The position numbers and the translations under genes are program-made. A stretch of DNA of 64,000 nt from Pseudooceanicola aestuarii (lineage in GTDB: Bacteria > Pseudomonadota > Alphaproteobacteria > Rhodobacterales > Rhodobacteraceae): NCBI RefSeq assembly GCF_010614805.1, contig NZ_JAAFZC010000006.1, positions 1 through 64,000 on the forward strand. Direction: 5' to 3'. The stretch's first letter is position 1. Each line of letters opens with the position of its first letter. Shown here piece after piece: positions 61,943 through 64,000 of this stretch. The notes below the pieces were generated by a model. That model ran no database searches. It saw only the letters and a list, made by a program, of their open reading frames with translations, and was not told where the DNA came from.

Positions 61943-63300
61943 GTGTTATCCTCCTCTGGCTGGACCTTATCCGCGGATAAGGACGCATCGGCCATGCCAT
62001 CCCAATGCTGTTGCATCGCCGCGCGGTATTCGGCGAAGGCCCGGTCGAAACTGGCGCGGGCACGGCGCCAGGTTTCGCGGGTCATGTCGCGGTAGTCCAT
62101 TTCGTAGATCGAACTCAGGAACCGGCCGGATTGTTCGACAGCGCGCGTCATCTCGACCGGGTGTTCGGCCATCTTGTCGCCGAACACCTTGCCAAAGGCC
62201 TCGAACATCGCGCGGTGCAGATCGTTGCCCGGCTCGTACCGCGTCAGCAGGAAGCGGACGTCGTGAAACGCCTTGGGCAGGGTAATCTTATCCGCGGATA
62301 AGGTATCGTCGAACCCATAGGCCAGATCCTCCAGCGCCTCCGACAATTGCCCGATGAAGGAGGTGGTGGAATCGTATTCCCAATAGCCCGGCCCCGACGG
62401 CACATACAGCATGTCCGCGGCAAAGACCGCATTCATCGACTGGTAGCCGATCGCCGGCGGGCAGTCGAAGAACACCAGGTCCCATTGATCATCGGGCAGC
62501 TGGTCCAGGAACCGGTTCACCGCCGCGAAGAACGACCATTCCGGGTTCAGGTGCCGGTACTGGGCCGAGGCGAATTCGACAAAGGCCGCATTGGCACAGG
62601 ACGGGATCAGATCAATCGTCGGCCAGTTCGTCGGCTGGATGAAATCGCTGACCCGCAGATCCTGGATGCCCAGCCCGGTGATGGAGGAGGGCAGGGTGCG
62701 TTCCGGCAGCGCGGTGCCACTGGCAGCGCCGCGGGGGGCGGCATTCTGCGCCTCCGTCTCGCGGATCAGGTCGCGGGCCATGATGCCCCAGACGGTGCGT
62801 TCCTCGCTGACATCGGTCAGGCCCATGGAATGGCTGAGCGTGGCCTGCGGATCGAAATCGACACAGAGCACGCGGTACCCCTCAAGCGCGGCGGCATGGG
62901 CGAAATGCAGCGCCACGGTGGACTTGCCCGCGCCACCCTTGAAATTGGCGATGGCGGTGCGGAAGGCCCGGCCGCCGGGGCGCGGCGGCATCAGGGTCTT
63001 GCCGCGCGGCTTGAGCTTGCGGCGTAGGGTGTTGACCTCTTCAAGGGTGAACCAGCGCTGGCGGCCCTCGGGCTCAACCATGCCGGAGGGCAGGGAGGGA
63101 TCGGCCGCCATCTTGCCGCGAAAGGTGTTCTGGTTGATGCCCAGGATCAGCTCCGCCACCTCCCAGGAGGAAAACCGGCGCAGGGTCTTGCGGCTTTCGG
63201 GGGAGAAGGTCTGTTGACGGATCCAGCTCTGCATCTTGAGCGAGCGGGACTGAATCTCCCGCAAGTCGGTATGGGTCAGCACGCGGCACCTCAAACGCAA
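61939..63300 (-). CDS. parA: Plasmid partition ATPase ParA
   Basis: The 453-residue protein has an N-terminal DNA-binding region (FSSWEVAELILGINQNTFRG) and a Walker-type ATPase: deviant Walker A FKGGAGKSTVALHFAHA, CVDFDPQATLSHSMG and LVFFDCPPAIGYQSMNAVFAA (the latter two each 20 residues or fewer as core motifs). It segregates the replicon together with ParB. The reading frame starts at TTG 63300 behind GGAGGAG; GTG 63282 is an alternative. Two parS-like palindromes lie inside the gene, each translated as LSADK. Confidence 0.9.
   Translation of the reverse strand: MRLRCRVLTHTDLREIQSRSLKMQSWIRQQTFSPESRKTLRRFSSWEVAELILGINQNTFRGKMAADPSLPSGMVEPEGRQRWFTLEEVNTLRRKLKPRGKTLMPPRPGGRAFRTAIANFKGGAGKSTVALHFAHAAALEGYRVLCVDFDPQATLSHSMGLTDVSEERTVWGIMARDLIRETEAQNAAPRGAASGTALPERTLPSSITGLGIQDLRVSDFIQPTNWPTIDLIPSCANAAFVEFASAQYRHLNPEWSFFAAVNRFLDQLPDDQWDLVFFDCPPAIGYQSMNAVFAADMLYVPSGPGYWEYDSTTSFIGQLSEALEDLAYGFDDTLSADKITLPKAFHDVRFLLTRYEPGNDLHRAMFEAFGKVFGDKMAEHPVEMTRAVEQSGRFLSSIYEMDYRDMTRETWRRARASFDRAFAEYRAAMQQHWDGMADASLSADKVQPEEDNT
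61965..61982. promoter_or_regulatory. parS-like palindrome 2 (inside the 3' end of parA)
   Basis: CCTTATCCGCGGATAAGG is a perfect 18-base palindrome with the shared core. In the parA frame it encodes LSADK, nine codons before the stop. Confidence 0.7.
62287..62302. promoter_or_regulatory. parS-like palindrome 3 (inside parA)
   Basis: CTTATCCGCGGATAAG is a perfect 16-base palindrome, again translated as LSADK in the parA frame. Confidence 0.7.
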
Positions 63301-63396
63301 ATTGTTGTTCTCCTCCGGTTTACGCCCAATTTGCCATTTTTGTCGAGTTGCAATTATACTGGAGCTGAAGGGCGCACAGCGGTCGCCAGGCCAGGC

Positions 63397-63410
63397 TTAT
63401 CCGCGGATAA
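63397..63410. promoter_or_regulatory. parS-like palindrome 4 (upstream of parA, origin side)
   Basis: TTATCCGCGGATAA is the 14-base core alone, 97 bases upstream of the parA start, between parA and the iteron-like repeats. Confidence 0.65.
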
Positions 63411-63435
63411 CCAGCCGCCCCGCCGCGAATCGCAG

Positions 63436-63590
63436 TGTCCCGGCGCGACCGCTGCCTGATGGACAAGGTCGCGACAGATGGGGGGACACCATGGGGCGAC
63501 ACACAAGCGGTTGAGGGGACATCCTGGCTGTTTGGGGGGACATACAGCACGACCCCCTATACCAAATACATACCCTTTTTCTTCGAAACA
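63436..63590. repeat. Putative replication origin with GGGGACA-type iterons
   Basis: The 445-base gap between parA and the replication gene holds short repeats on the plus strand: GGGGACA at 63482, 63515 and 63536, the variant GGGGCGACA at 63493 and an inverted GGGACA (as TGTCCC) near 63436. Spacings are close to 11, 22 and 21 bases, i.e. whole helical turns. An AT-rich tract with CCTATACCAAATACATACCC (63555-63574) follows. This is what an iteron origin would look like. Confidence 0.45.
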
Positions 63591-63745
63591 GGTTAGGAGA
63601 CCGAGGCCCAAGTGACTCGAATCCTTGACAAGTCCCGCCTCTTCAACGCTAATCGCTGCAAGATCGGGAAAAGCGTTCAAATCACCTGCGCAGACAGGTT
63701 GCATCCCGAATGGCAGGACCGGGGCACCGTCGAACGAGGGCAGAG

Positions 63746-64000
63746 ATGCGGACATGGACAGGACAGGGGCCCTCCGCGGCCCTGGATACGCACAAGCGGT
63801 TGACGGGTCCGGGCGCGTCATCGCGCAAATACGATATCATCACCGCGCTGCTGGTGACCACCGCCCGTGGCAATGCGGATGTCGGACGGCTGGCGATGCG
63901 GCTGTCATTGCTGATCACGGCACGGTTCAACTGGCGGCAGGAAAGCTTTGCCGTCGCCCAGAAGGAAATGGCCCGGATGTGGGGCGTCACCGAACGCACG
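63746..64000 (+). CDS. Plasmid replication initiator, DnaA-like type, 5' part
   Basis: The first 85 residues of a replication protein are visible; the gene runs off the window. The segment RKYDIITALLVTTARG, then MRLSLLITARFNWRQESF and VAQKEMARMWGVTERT, resembles the DnaA-like replicases of Rhodobacterales plasmids. The ATG at 63746 follows GAGGG. It is divergent from parA, the arrangement seen in these replicons, and it explains the origin-like repeats between them. Confidence 0.75.
   Translation, partial: MRTWTGQGPSAALDTHKRLTGPGASSRKYDIITALLVTTARGNADVGRLAMRLSLLITARFNWRQESFAVAQKEMARMWGVTERT

Noticed and set aside
63331..63360. Plus-strand promoter TTGCCA-N18-TATACT between parA and the origin
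   Set aside because: The boxes are plausible, but the next plus-strand gene starts about 385 bases downstream, and the same stretch could serve parA on the minus strand; the evidence is too weak to list as a feature.

Overview
The window is 64 kb of GC-rich alphaproteobacterial DNA. It most likely comes from an extrachromosomal replicon (large plasmid or chromid) of a Rhodobacterales species (Roseobacter/Paracoccus-type). Three things suggest this. The right end carries a parA-parB pair beside the start of a DnaA-like plasmid replication initiator. The gene families (DctPQM and TAXI TRAP transporters, plasmid-type ScpB + DUF1403, AztD, COG0523 zinc GTPases) are typical of that group. Start-site and operon spacing are also typical, with many ATGA overlaps.

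Layout. (1) 1-4451: the end of a hydantoinase/oxoprolinase A gene, followed by a DctP-DctQ-DctM TRAP transporter. (2) 4685-15270: a polysaccharide and signalling locus with an HPt protein, a BcsB-like periplasmic protein, a GT2 synthase carrying an N-terminal MshEN-type domain, a polytopic membrane protein, a response regulator with a decayed GGDEF-like tail, a Cache-type histidine kinase, a second response regulator and a small outer-membrane-type protein. (3) 15287-17253: a permease and a divergent LysR regulator. (4) 17461-24536: a ferric-siderophore system (binding protein, two FecCD permeases, ATPase, TonB-dependent receptor, siderophore reductase). (5) 24868-33531: a catabolic cluster with an FCD-type GntR regulator, a 2-hydroxyacid dehydrogenase, a fumarylacetoacetase-family enzyme, an ABM monooxygenase and a TAXI-TRAP transporter. 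Two matching operator-like sites, each just downstream of a promoter, tie the cluster to its regulator. (6) 33600-39600: a scrap region around a tRNA-Arg(UCU). It holds a broken AT-rich P-loop ATPase gene, an IS3-family element with a damaged active site, an IS91-family remnant, an IS110-family remnant and an AbiEii toxin fragment.

(7) 39868-54940: the most striking part, a zinc-starvation island. Divergent operons (hisI - ribD-like - small ORF; COG0523 GTPase - yidD - thrS - NTF2-like - DUF1826), an AraC regulator, a class III alcohol dehydrogenase, the zinc chaperone AztD, a second COG0523 GTPase with a broken DUF1826 partner, and zur-znuCB/znuA are arranged around five copies of a GTTAT-N3-ATAAC-like palindrome, the expected Zur operator. 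Two enzymes of the island have lost zinc ligands: HisI has Asp in place of one of its three Cys, and the alcohol dehydrogenase keeps only two of four structural-zinc Cys. The island therefore looks like a set of zinc-sparing backup enzymes plus zinc uptake and zinc delivery.

(8) 55114-56521: a MerR-controlled CDF metal exporter and a Cys-tailed XRE regulator. (9) 56709-64000: the plasmid backbone with an AAA/DUF4143 ATPase, ScpB, DUF1403, a tyrosine recombinase, parB, parA, four copies of a TTATCCGCGGATAA palindrome (two of them inside parA), iteron-like GGGGACA repeats and the 5' part of the replication initiator gene.

All calls come from reading the sequence and from family knowledge. No database search was run.
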